NCBI RefSeq assembly: GCF_047528295.1
Contig: NZ_CP180001.1
Span: 1-64,000, forward strand
DNA from: Peptacetobacter sp900550335
GTDB lineage: Bacteria > Bacillota > Clostridia > Peptostreptococcales > Peptostreptococcaceae
DNA length: 64,000 bases
Reading direction: 5' to 3'
The notes beneath the pieces were generated by a model that was given only the letters and a program-made list of their open reading frames with translations, ran no database searches and was not told the DNA's origin. This document shows positions 36,671 through 44,801 of the stretch, in pieces. Within the stretch, counting starts at the first letter, position 1; each line of letters opens with the position of its first letter. The position numbers and the translations under genes are program-made.

Positions 36671-37162
36671 TTAATTCCGGTATTCGCATCCTCTTTTGAT
36701 TGCCGATAAACCTGTTCTCACTATTTCCATAATTTCGAATTCTTTGAGAAGTTCTATAAATCCATCTATTTTAACGCTATCACCAGTAGCTTCTACAACC
36801 ATAGAGTCTTTTGATACATCTACCACTTTTGCTCTAAATATTTTAGCTACAGCAGATACTGCCTCTCTTTTAGTACAATCTGCTTTTATCTTTATCATAA
36901 CAAGTTCTCTTAAAACAGATTTTTCAGGTTCAAGAATATCTACTTCTAAAATATCCTCTAGTTTTTTTACTTGTTTTTTTATCTGTTCAAGAGTTTGTGG
37001 CTCACCTTGAGCAACAACAGTAAGTCTTGATAAACCTTTATTTTCAGCTATCCCCGCCGATATGCTAAGAATACTATATCCTCTTCGTGCAAATAATCCA
37101 CTGATTCTTGTAAGAACACCTGCATCATCCCTTGCCAGTATAGATAAAACTAGTTTTCTCAT
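36671..37162 (-). CDS. ilvN: Acetolactate synthase small (regulatory) subunit (163 aa)
   Basis: This has an N-terminal ACT domain that binds valine (LSILARDDAGVLTRISGLFARRGYSI) and a C-terminal domain contacting IlvB. A GAAGGGTAGGA site lies inside the end of the preceding ORF, whose stop codon is 1 base before this ATG, so translation is probably coupled. It is the first biosynthetic gene of the ilv series. Confidence 0.95.
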   Translation of the reverse strand: MRKLVLSILARDDAGVLTRISGLFARRGYSILSISAGIAENKGLSRLTVVAQGEPQTLEQIKKQVKKLEDILEVDILEPEKSVLRELVMIKIKADCTKREAVSAVAKIFRAKVVDVSKDSMVVEATGDSVKIDGFIELLKEFEIMEIVRTGLSAIKRGCEYRN

Positions 37163-37165
37163 ATC

Positions 37166-37903
37166 CTACCCTTCTTTCTTTAATATTCTGAATATTGAAT
37201 TTAAATACTGTATACATCTTAAAATATACAGTATATCCCACTTTTTTATAAAAAAATAAAGTTGCTTCCACTCTATCAGCATATTTAATACATGCCAATT
37301 CAGTAGAAGCAACTTCTCATTATCTGTAATTACGTGAATAAAATCATCCACAATAATTCCATCTACTTTTTTTAAATTTCTGTACATCAATTTCCTATAC
37401 ATCCATTCAGTATGATTTATATAAATATCAAGTGCATTTTCTATAAACATCGAGTTCAGATTTTTTATCAGTTTACTGTTTTTATCCTCTCCCAATGTAT
37501 CATTAAGCACCTCATATACATCTATTGCATAATCGATTTTTTTACTCGCAAAACTATATGGTAAATCATCATTGATTACCACACCATCATTTTTGTTTGA
37601 TAGAGTTTTCACAAGATTAATCTTCTCTACTGCTTTTTTAATTTCATATTTACTTTTATTGAAAACTATCTCTTTCTGACGTATTGCTATTGAATTACAT
37701 ATGTAAATTATAGCTATACCTGAAATTATTATTGAATCAAAAATTCTTATTATTATACAAGCTCTTTCCTGTATGACAATGTTAATTATTGATTCCTTTG
37801 GTATGAGATTATCCTCAATAATTAGTCCTGAAATTTCATGATCCGCACAAGTACGGTTTTCTATTTTTATTATGTCTATTATGTTGTACTTGCGCTGTTT
37901 CAT
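37166..37903 (-). CDS. Ile-rich protein of unknown function upstream of ilvN (245 aa)
   Basis: No family is recognised. The first 79 residues contain 27 Ile (including III at 50-52 and 58-60) but only one Val and two Leu; the rest is a charged, helical protein ending LKKEG. The ATG has a strong GGGAGG site, and the stop is 3 bases before ilvN. A promoter lies 95-125 bases upstream. An intrinsic-terminator hairpin lies inside the last 150 bases of the ORF. The position and composition suggest that its translation senses isoleucine for the ilv operon; it might also be a small membrane-associated protein, since residues 48-74 are hydrophobic. Confidence 0.7.
   Translation of the reverse strand: MKQRKYNIIDIIKIENRTCADHEISGLIIEDNLIPKESIINIVIQERACIIIRIFDSIIISGIAIIYICNSIAIRQKEIVFNKSKYEIKKAVEKINLVKTLSNKNDGVVINDDLPYSFASKKIDYAIDVYEVLNDTLGEDKNSKLIKNLNSMFIENALDIYINHTEWMYRKLMYRNLKKVDGIIVDDFIHVITDNEKLLLLNWHVLNMLIEWKQLYFFIKKWDILYILRCIQYLNSIFRILKKEG
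37205..37234 (-). promoter_or_regulatory. Hairpin just before ilvN
   Basis: ATACTGTATA and TATACAGTAT are perfect 10-base complements with a 10-base loop, between the in-ORF terminator and the ilvN ribosome site. It may be an anti-element for the upstream terminator or affect ribosome loading. Confidence 0.5.
37248..37315 (-). terminator. Intrinsic terminator inside the Ile-rich ORF, before ilvN
   Basis: Arms 37302-37315 and 37259-37272 form a 14-bp stem with one G-U pair; on the minus strand the stem is followed by TTTATTTTTTTATA. It is about 100 bases before the ilvN start and lies within an open coding frame, the layout of an attenuator. Confidence 0.75.
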
Positions 37904-37998
37904 TTCCTTTACCTCCCTTTTTCTTAGTATAATGTATACTTATTTTTATAATTTTATATCTAACCTTTTTTTAATGGCGCATTTTTTTCTTGCTTTAT

Positions 37999-38027
37999 AT
38001 AATATCTTTTTCCGAAAATTTAGTCAA
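37999..38027 (-). promoter_or_regulatory. Promoter of the Ile-rich ORF and ilv genes
   Basis: On the minus strand TTGACT (38022-38027) and TATTAT (37999-38004) are 17 bases apart. A second possible -10 (TATACT) lies nearer the ORF around 37925-37935. Confidence 0.7.
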
Positions 38028-38107
38028 CACTTTTTTCTGTAAAATTTAAATTTTCTGATAAAAAAATATTTTTCCATTTATGGAAAAATTATTAAAATAT
38101 AAAAAAA

Positions 38108-38152
38108 TACTGCCACAGAACACCTTTAAAAGGTGTTCTTGTGACAGTACCT
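38108..38152 (-). terminator. Terminator of the zinc-ribbon gene
   Basis: A long stem with the perfect inner part GAACACC/GGTGTTC and flanking CACA/TGTG and ACTG/CAGT pairs is followed on the minus strand by seven T. Confidence 0.85.
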
Positions 38153-38162
38153 TTACTGACAC

Positions 38163-38390
38163 CTAACGGTCGTCAGTTTTTTTGTATTCAAATTTAGCTC
38201 CACAATTAGGACAAATTAATTCTGGCATATTTTTTTCATTTAGCGAAGCTATCGCTCCTGATGAAAAGAATGCATCTTGTCTTAATTCTTCTACTATAAA
38301 TTCTGGTACTCCTTTTTCAAATCCACAAGACTTACATTCATAATTATATAACTTTTGTCCTTTACTCATTTCTTCTAATTCTTTTAACAT
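38163..38390 (-). CDS. Small zinc-ribbon protein (75 aa)
   Basis: Two CxxC pairs (YECKSCG and LICPNCG) about 38 residues apart form a probable zinc ribbon. AGGAG precedes the ATG by 8 bases. The molecular role is unknown; such proteins often bind nucleic acid or act as chaperones. It stands alone, with its own terminator, next to the transposase gene. Confidence 0.75.
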   Translation of the reverse strand: MLKELEEMSKGQKLYNYECKSCGFEKGVPEFIVEELRQDAFFSSGAIASLNEKNMPELICPNCGAKFEYKKTDDR

Positions 38391-38480
38391 ACTATTTCTC
38401 CTAATAATTTTAATTACACTAATTATACACTATTATTTATATTTGAGTATAGCAAAGCTAGCCTATTTATTAATAGACTT

Positions 38481-39755
38481 TTAAAATAATTCTATTTGTG
38501 TTGTTGTATTCAAAGAAATTTCTTTTTCTATAATTTCTTCGTAGATTATTCTTTTATAATTTGATTTATCTAGTGCATTATATATTAATCCATATTTATA
38601 ATGCCATATTTCCCATAGAATCATGTCTTTTCCACAATTTTTACAAATATAAGGATTTACTCCAAATGATTCTATCAATCTATCTTTAAAATTTTTCTTT
38701 ACTGTATTCTTCTTTTTTATCAGCTTAGATATATTTCTGTGTCTCATAAAGTTATATAACTTCAATATTTCTATGCTTAATTTATTTTTTATTCTTGAAT
38801 ATAGACCGTATCTTCTTGCAACTCTAAAACCCTTCGGGTGAATATGTTGGGTTATTTTACCTATAAATTCTAATACATTTACAGTTATTTCTCTTTTTTC
38901 CTTAGGTTTTTTGTTTTCATACCAGTAAGTTACATTTTTTCCATCGTAATTAATTATTCTATATTCAGCGATAGCTGGTCTAGCCAAATATCTACCTATA
39001 TATTGAGTTGCCTGTTTTATATTAGTTAAACGTCTTTCTGCATTTACATAGAATTCTTTCTTATATAGCTTATTTATCAAATTTTTAGTTTTTCTATCGC
39101 TAAAATTGTTTTTTATTATATCTAGTACCAACTTTCGCCATACCTTTTTCATATATGTATATGGTATGAAATCTAATTTTTTGAACCACTTATTATTTCT
39201 ATCTATTCCACCTTCGGTGTATAAGGCGTGTATATGAGGATTCCATTTTAAATCTCCACCAAAGGTGTGTACTACAGCAATTACCCCTAATTCATAATTT
39301 CCCTTTGTTTTATTTTTATGAAAACTATCTAATACCTCATATGTAGCATCTTGTAAATCTTTTAAAAGCTCTCGCTTTCTGTAGAAATAAACTCTCAACT
39401 CCTCCGGAATTGTGAAAACTGCATGTCTATGAGAAACATCAAGCATATTTTCTACCTGTTTTTCTGCCCATTCCATAGAATATTTTCTTCCACACTTTGT
39501 ACAAAACTTACTTTTACAAGTGAACCCTTGGATATACTCTTCTCCACAGTCTATACATTTGTGTTTTATATATCCGTTCTCTATATTTCCACAATTTAAA
39601 GCCTTTATTACAGTATTTTCTATCTGATCTCTCATTTCTCTTCTAACTTTATTCCAATATTTTAGTTTGAATTCTTCAAAGTGATTTTTTAATATTTTCT
39701 TAATGATTTTTTCATCTTTTTGTTTCTTCAATACATTCATATTACTATTGTACAT
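38481..39755 (-). CDS. IS91-family (HUH/Y2) transposase (424 aa)
   Basis: This rolling-circle transposase has an N-terminal zinc-binding region (HKCIDCGEEY, CKSKFCTKCGRKY), the HUH motif in WNPHIHALYTEGG, and the tyrosine region TQYIGRYLARPAIAEYR, followed by FIGKITQHIHPKGFRVARRYG, typical of IS91/IS801-like enzymes. The frame is full length. I could not define the terminal sequences (oriIS/terIS), so the boundaries of the insertion sequence are not given. A short palindrome TTCCTTAGGAA (39786-39796) lies upstream. Confidence 0.92.
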   Translation of the reverse strand: MYNSNMNVLKKQKDEKIIKKILKNHFEEFKLKYWNKVRREMRDQIENTVIKALNCGNIENGYIKHKCIDCGEEYIQGFTCKSKFCTKCGRKYSMEWAEKQVENMLDVSHRHAVFTIPEELRVYFYRKRELLKDLQDATYEVLDSFHKNKTKGNYELGVIAVVHTFGGDLKWNPHIHALYTEGGIDRNNKWFKKLDFIPYTYMKKVWRKLVLDIIKNNFSDRKTKNLINKLYKKEFYVNAERRLTNIKQATQYIGRYLARPAIAEYRIINYDGKNVTYWYENKKPKEKREITVNVLEFIGKITQHIHPKGFRVARRYGLYSRIKNKLSIEILKLYNFMRHRNISKLIKKKNTVKKNFKDRLIESFGVNPYICKNCGKDMILWEIWHYKYGLIYNALDKSNYKRIIYEEIIEKEISLNTTTQIELF

Positions 39756-39802
39756 AAGTTTTCCACAATTTTAAATTATTATAATTTCCTTAGGAATAAA
39801 AA

Positions 39803-39825
39803 AATAGAGGCTTATTGCCTCTATT
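39803..39825 (-). terminator. Terminator of the YcxB-like pair
   Basis: AATAGAGGC and GCCTCTATT form a 9-bp stem; the minus strand continues with T7. The stop codon of the preceding gene is inside the stem. Confidence 0.85.
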
Positions 39826-40339
39826 TCATTCCTCTTGCTGTATAAATTAAATCTTCTACAGTATCAAAATCTCCATATGTAAATCCGTCTTTTTTAAATG
39901 TAACTGCATAATCTTTATTAAAAACTAAAACAACTACATTCTTTCCTCTTCCCATTTTTTTAATCTTTCTATACTTTAATTCAGATTTTAATCCATTCTG
40001 ATTATTTAGTACTAAATGGTCTTTGTAGAAATCTATTTTTAATTTTATCTCATCTGTACCATTTTCTTCTACAACTTTTTTAAAACTTTTTGAACCAAGT
40101 ACACTATAAGATATAAATAATTCCCATACAAGCATAACAAGTCCAAATATTGCAAATGCTAGTCCATAGGCAATAGCTCCTGTAAATGCTCCATAACCAC
40201 CTACCACTATCAATATTAAACTAAGTGCTACACTTACAGTTTTTATTTTTCTATTTGTAGAAAGTTTTACAGATTCTACATAATCCTCTTTTGTTATGTA
40301 GCTAGTATTTCTAGCTTTTATTACTTCTGATTTAGCCAA
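39821..40339 (-). CDS. YcxB-like membrane protein B (172 aa)
   Basis: Two membrane segments (about 38-85: TVSVALSLILIVVGGYGAF, then FAIFGLVMLVWELF) are followed by a soluble PH-like YcxB domain with LKYRKIKKMGRGKNVVVLVF. It is homologous to the gene product just upstream. The start is probably the TTG at 40339, 8 bases after GGGGG; an earlier in-frame TTG lies in that site. Function is unknown; the two proteins may form a complex. Confidence 0.75.
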   Translation of the reverse strand: MAKSEVIKARNTSYITKEDYVESVKLSTNRKIKTVSVALSLILIVVGGYGAFTGAIAYGLAFAIFGLVMLVWELFISYSVLGSKSFKKVVEENGTDEIKLKIDFYKDHLVLNNQNGLKSELKYRKIKKMGRGKNVVVLVFNKDYAVTFKKDGFTYGDFDTVEDLIYTARGMK

Positions 40340-40354
40340 TTTAATTTCCCCCAA

Positions 40355-40870
40355 CTACGCTTTTTTACTAATATTTTCTTTTACTATTGGTATAAGTAAG
40401 TCTTTTAAATCTTCTAAAGTTCCTTCTTTAAATCCATCTTTTTTAATTAACATAATTACATTTTTGCCAAAAATTATAATAAGCTTGTCCTCTGTTTCCT
40501 TTATCATCTGCATATCTGAATATTTTAGTTTTATCATTTTTGAGTTGCTAGTTATCATTTCTGCATGATTGTTGAAAAAGTTTACATTCTGAACCATGTC
40601 TTTTCCACCCTGAGCCTGTAATTTTGCTTTATACTGGCTTTTTCCCATTTTTCTAGGTAGATAATAGAATCTCCAGACAAGTATACCTATTGCAAGAAGT
40701 ATTGATGCTACAGCTGCTATAGTTTTACCTCTATTTAACCCATAGAACCCCATAGCTATACCTAGCACTCCAAACCCTATACTCATTATAGAATAGATTT
40801 TTGGAATACCAAATTTCATAACTTCTATCATATCTTTTTCACTTATTTCATTTCTAGTTCTAATTGTCAT
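40355..40870 (-). CDS. YcxB-like membrane protein A (171 aa)
   Basis: It has the same layout as the downstream gene: two membrane segments (IYSIMSIGFGVLGIAMGFYG, then AVASILLAIGILVW) and a C-terminal YcxB-like domain (IKLKYSDMQMIKETEDKLIIIF). The ATG at 40870 follows AGAGGTG by 6 bases. The pair is a tandem duplication in one transcript ending at 39803. Confidence 0.75.
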   Translation of the reverse strand: MTIRTRNEISEKDMIEVMKFGIPKIYSIMSIGFGVLGIAMGFYGLNRGKTIAAVASILLAIGILVWRFYYLPRKMGKSQYKAKLQAQGGKDMVQNVNFFNNHAEMITSNSKMIKLKYSDMQMIKETEDKLIIIFGKNVIMLIKKDGFKEGTLEDLKDLLIPIVKENISKKA

Positions 40871-40917
40871 TCTTTCACCTCTTTTTGCATAGTATAGTAT
40901 ATTATAACACAAAAAAT

Positions 40918-40941
40918 CCCCGAATTTTAAAAAATCCGGGG
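40918..40941 (-). terminator. Terminator of fhs
   Basis: CCCCG and CGGGG with A/T pairs inside form the stem; T6 follows on the minus strand, 35 bases after the fhs stop. Confidence 0.85.
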
Positions 40942-40975
40942 AATCTATTAAACAATCTAAAAATCAAATTTTAAA

Positions 40976-42652
40976 CTAGAATAGTCCTGATATTACTCCG
41001 TTTTCATCAACATCTATTCTTTCTGCTGCTGGAACTTTTGGAAGTCCTGGCATCTTCATTATAGCACCAGTAAGTGCTACTATGAATCCTGCACCTGCTG
41101 ATACAGTTAAATCTCTAACTGTTATTCTGAATCCTTCTGGTCTACCAAGTTTAGTCTGGTCATCAGTTAATGAGTACTGAGTTTTTGCCATACATATTGG
41201 TAATTTGTTGAATCCTAATCTTTCAAATTTAGCTATTTCTTTTTCAGCTTCCTTAGTGAAGTCTACACCATCAGCTCCATATATTTTAGTTGCTATTGCA
41301 TTTATTTTTTCTTTTATTGATAGGTCTTCATCGTAGCAGTACTGGAAGTTATTTTCTTCTTCATCTATTAATCTTAGTACTTCTTTAGCTACTTCGATTC
41401 CACCTTCTCCACCTTTTGCCCAAACTTCAGATAATGCAACATTTACACCTAATTCTTTACATTTATCTTCAACTAATTTAAGCTCAGCTTCTGTATCCAT
41501 TGGGAATCTGTTTATAGCAACAACTGCTGGTAATCCGAATACTTTAGTTATGTTTTCTACGTGTTTTAATAAGTTTGGAAGACCTTTTTCAAGAGCTTCT
41601 AAGTTTTCTTCATTTAACTGATCTTTAGCTACACCACCGTTGTATTTTAATGCTCTTATTGTAGCAACTATTATAACAGCATCTGGTTTTAAGTCAGCCA
41701 TTCTACATTTTATATCTATGAATTTTTCAGCACCTAGGTCAGCACCAAATCCAGCTTCAGTTAATACGTAATCTGAGAAATGCATAGCCATTTTTGTAGC
41801 TATAACAGAGTTACATCCGTGAGCTATATTAGCGAATGGTCCACCGTGTACAAATGCTGGTGTTCCTTCTAATGTCTGAACTAAGTTTGGTTTTAATGCG
41901 TCTTTTAATAATGCAGCCATAGCTCCATTAGCTTTTAATTCTCTAGCTGTTACAGGCTGTCCATCGTAGTTGTAAGCAACTATTATGTCACCTAATCTTT
42001 CTTTTAAGTCAGCTATATCATTTGCTAAACAGAACGCAGCCATTACTTCTGAAGCAACTGTTATATCGAATCCATCCTCTCTTGTTACACCGTCTACTCT
42101 TCTTCCTAATCCGTCTACAACATTTCTAAGCTGTCTGTCGTTCATGTCGACACATCTTCTCCAAGTTATGCTTCTTGTATCTATGTTAAGAGCATTTCCC
42201 TGATGTATGTGGTTGTCAAGCATTGCAGCTAATAAGTTGTTTGCTGCTCCTATTGCGTGGAAGTCACCTGTGAAATGAAGGTTTATATCTTCCATTGGAA
42301 CTACCTGTGCATATCCTCCACCTGCAGCTCCACCTTTTATACCGAAAACTGGTCCTAGTGATGGTTCTCTAAGAGCAACTAATGCATTTTTTCCTAATCT
42401 TGAAAATGCATCTGCAACACCTATTGTTGTAGTTGTTTTACCTTCTCCTGCTGGAGTAGGGTTTATTGCTGTTGCAAGTATTAATTTAGCTTTTTTCCCT
42501 GTATCTCTTTTTAATAAGTTGTAGTCAACTTTAGCTTTATATTTTCCGTAAAGTTCTATATCGTCTTCTGAAAGACCAACTTTTTTAGCAACCTCTCTTA
42601 TGTCTAAAGGTTTAGCTTCCTGTGCTATTTCGATATCAGATTTGAATCCCAT
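40976..42652 (-). CDS. fhs: Formate-tetrahydrofolate ligase (558 aa)
   Basis: This enzyme activates formate with ATP to 10-formyl-THF, the entry step of the folate branch. The P-loop is TPAGEGKTTTTIGVADAF; GGAAGGGYAQVVPMEDINLHF and HGGPFANIAHGCNS are family signatures. The ATG at 42652 follows GGAGGG by 7 bases. It is 10 kb from the fchA-folD and metV-metF genes. Codon use looks like that of a highly expressed gene. Confidence 0.97.
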   Translation of the reverse strand: MGFKSDIEIAQEAKPLDIREVAKKVGLSEDDIELYGKYKAKVDYNLLKRDTGKKAKLILATAINPTPAGEGKTTTTIGVADAFSRLGKNALVALREPSLGPVFGIKGGAAGGGYAQVVPMEDINLHFTGDFHAIGAANNLLAAMLDNHIHQGNALNIDTRSITWRRCVDMNDRQLRNVVDGLGRRVDGVTREDGFDITVASEVMAAFCLANDIADLKERLGDIIVAYNYDGQPVTARELKANGAMAALLKDALKPNLVQTLEGTPAFVHGGPFANIAHGCNSVIATKMAMHFSDYVLTEAGFGADLGAEKFIDIKCRMADLKPDAVIIVATIRALKYNGGVAKDQLNEENLEALEKGLPNLLKHVENITKVFGLPAVVAINRFPMDTEAELKLVEDKCKELGVNVALSEVWAKGGEGGIEVAKEVLRLIDEEENNFQYCYDEDLSIKEKINAIATKIYGADGVDFTKEAEKEIAKFERLGFNKLPICMAKTQYSLTDDQTKLGRPEGFRITVRDLTVSAGAGFIVALTGAIMKMPGLPKVPAAERIDVDENGVISGLF

Positions 42653-42811
42653 GTTAATTCCCTCCAACTAATAATTTTGATTTTATAGATAAAAATATTT
42701 TTTTACGTTTCCTATATTTAGATTATATTCAAAAACACGAATAATTTCAAGTATTTTTTCAAAATCATTCTTGTTATTATATTTAAAATCATTCTCCCAT
42801 TTATTGTTGTT

Positions 42812-43717
42812 CTATTTTGCTGCTATTGCTCCATAAGCTATAGAGTATAATTTTGACTCATGTGTGTCAGCTCTTGAAACAAGTACAACTGGAGCCTTTG
42901 CACCCATAATTATACCTGCAGATTTAGCATTTGCCATATATGTAAGTACCTTTCCTATTCCATTTCCTGTTTCTATATTTGGAACAAGTAAAATATCAGC
43001 ATCTCCGCCTACTTCACTTTCATATCCCTTTATTTTACAAGCTTCCTCTGACACAGCTAAATCAAATGCTATCGGCCCTTCCACAATAGCACCTTTTCCG
43101 AACATTCCATCTTTACACATAGTTTTTAGTTCGTCTGCATCTAATGTTGCCTGCATCTTAGGATTTACCTTTTCTTTAGCTGCTAGGCAAGCAACTTTTA
43201 CAGTATCTATTCCTAGTGATTTTGCAGCTTTTATAGCATTATCTACTATTTTCTTTTTCTGAGATACATCTGGATTTATATTCATTCCACCATCAGTAAG
43301 TATTAAAAGCTTATGATAAGAAGGCACTTCATAAATCATAACATGACTTAGCAAACTATCAGTTCTAAGTCCATATTCTTTATTTAATACCTCTTTTAAA
43401 ATTATTGACGTATCTAATAGTCCCTTCATAACATAATCTGCTTTTCCTGATGATACTAGCTTTACTGCTTTTTCAGCACATAGCTTTAAATCGCATTCAT
43501 TTATAACTTCTACATCAGTTAAATCGAATTTGATTTCATTAGCTATTTTTCTAATTTTATCCTCTTCACCTATAAGAATTGCTTTTATTATATTCATCTC
43601 ACAGGCATCTTTAACAGCTAATAAAACTTCTTCATCATGTGCAGCTGCTACAGAAAGAACTGCTTTTTCATTACACGATTTTAGCTCATTAAAAATATCG
43701 TCTAATTTTTTTATCAT
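42812..43717 (-). CDS. ptb: Phosphate butyryltransferase-like acyltransferase (301 aa)
   Basis: This belongs to the phosphate acetyl/butyryltransferase family, which makes acyl-phosphate from acyl-CoA. LLTDGGMNINPD, VPSYHKLLILTDGG and the C-terminal NIETGNGIGKVLTYMANAKSAGIIMGAKAPVVLVSR region are typical of Ptb. At 301 residues it has the Ptb length. No butyrate kinase gene is adjacent, which is unusual, so chain specificity is inferred. It follows the YczE-like gene at its 5' side. Confidence 0.88.
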   Translation of the reverse strand: MIKKLDDIFNELKSCNEKAVLSVAAAHDEEVLLAVKDACEMNIIKAILIGEEDKIRKIANEIKFDLTDVEVINECDLKLCAEKAVKLVSSGKADYVMKGLLDTSIILKEVLNKEYGLRTDSLLSHVMIYEVPSYHKLLILTDGGMNINPDVSQKKKIVDNAIKAAKSLGIDTVKVACLAAKEKVNPKMQATLDADELKTMCKDGMFGKGAIVEGPIAFDLAVSEEACKIKGYESEVGGDADILLVPNIETGNGIGKVLTYMANAKSAGIIMGAKAPVVLVSRADTHESKLYSIAYGAIAAK

Positions 43718-43764
43718 ACTACACCTCCAAATGCATTTTTTATGATAAATATTATTAAAATATT

Positions 43765-44439
43765 TTATCCTATGTTTTCTCTTTTATCCTTAGATATTAA
43801 AAATTCTATATATTTATGTTTTACTTCTTTAGCATCAAATTTAACTATTTTAAATACAATCCGCATAACAACACCCATTCCAAATGCACTTATAATAGTT
43901 CCAATACCTACTGGACCTCCTAAGAAATAACCTATAATAAGCACTATTACCTCTATACAACTTCTTATAAATCCAATTGGTTTTCCAGTTCTTCTATGGA
44001 ATAAAAGCATCATTCCATCTCTAGGCCCTGATCCCATTGCAGCTCCTATATACCACCACATACATATAGAAAGTAGTATAAGTCCCATTATTACCATAAA
44101 CACGCTCATTAAAAATCCATTAGTATGAGGAACAAAATCCAAGTACATTATTAAATCTATAAACAATCCAAAAAATATCATGTTTAAAACTGTTCCCCAG
44201 CCGATATACTCTCCAGAAATCTGGTCTAAAATTATAACCATTAAAGATACTATTATAGATGCCTGACCTATAGTAATTCCTAACTTTTGAGAAATACCTA
44301 TATGTAAAACATCCCAAGGTGCAACCCCTATATTTGCATTAATCATAAACACCGTACCTGTCGCACCAATAAAAAATCCAGCAAACAGCCTAATAAACCT
44401 AAACAAACTTATCTTTTCCTTTTTACCACCGTTTTCCAA
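43765..44439 (-). CDS. YczE/YitT-like integral membrane protein (224 aa)
   Basis: About five hydrophobic segments are visible. The motifs INANIGVAPWDVLHIGIS, MGSGPRDGMMLLFHRRTG and GGPVGIGTIISAFGMG are characteristic of the YczE family. The role is unknown; such proteins are sometimes linked to transport or to regulators. About 50 bases separate it from ptb. Confidence 0.82.
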   Translation of the reverse strand: MENGGKKEKISLFRFIRLFAGFFIGATGTVFMINANIGVAPWDVLHIGISQKLGITIGQASIIVSLMVIILDQISGEYIGWGTVLNMIFFGLFIDLIMYLDFVPHTNGFLMSVFMVIMGLILLSICMWWYIGAAMGSGPRDGMMLLFHRRTGKPIGFIRSCIEVIVLIIGYFLGGPVGIGTIISAFGMGVVMRIVFKIVKFDAKEVKHKYIEFLISKDKRENIG

Positions 44440-44667
44440 AATAACTACCCTCTCCCTAAAAAAAATTCTATTAATATAAGTTTATAACTTTTTCGTAAAT
44501 AAGTAAATTACAAGAAAAAATATACGATGATTTATTTATAAAACTCAAAAATGATTAAACATTTTCAAAATTTATAGATATTTCCTACGCCTCTTATTAT
44601 TTTTCTCGTACAAAATGCTTGCTTAAGAGAATTAACAATAAATATAGATGAGTTTAATAATGTAAAC
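44440..44667. other. Intergenic sequence, nothing recognised
   Basis: This is AT-rich sequence upstream of the YczE-like gene and presumably contains its promoter. No clear -35/-10 pair or ORF was found. Confidence 0.5.
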
Positions 44668-44783
44668 AAAAAAATAATAACTATTTATCGCACGACAATC
44701 TGCAGATGGATGACAATTCCTTGATTTTTCAAGGATTTCAGTCATCCATCGAAGCCTGGAGGCGAAAATAGTTATTATTTTTT
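44668..44783. ncRNA. Conserved structured element, copy 1
   Basis: The outer stem is 44668-44686 / 44766-44783 (18 bp). The conserved left core CGACAATCTGCAG is at 44693-44705, the inner stem ATGGATGAC/GTCATCCAT at 44706-44714/44741-44749 with a further TCCTTGA/TCAAGGA hairpin, and the right core CGAAGCCTGG at 44750-44759. The same two core sequences, with unrelated stems, occur at 51.7 and 62.4 kb. It starts about 20 bases after the TPR gene stop and has T-runs at both ends. The family is not recognised. Confidence 0.75.
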
Positions 44784-44801
44784 GTTTTTAATATTAATTT
44801 T

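Noticed and set aside
37166..37903. The Ile-rich ORF as a chance frame in a T-box leader
   Set aside because: A run of 245 open codons in very AT-rich DNA is not expected by chance, and no T-box or Stem I sequence is present.
44668..44783. Structured elements as simple terminators
   Set aside because: The outer stems could terminate, but conserved internal-loop bases in three copies with different stems are not explained by termination.
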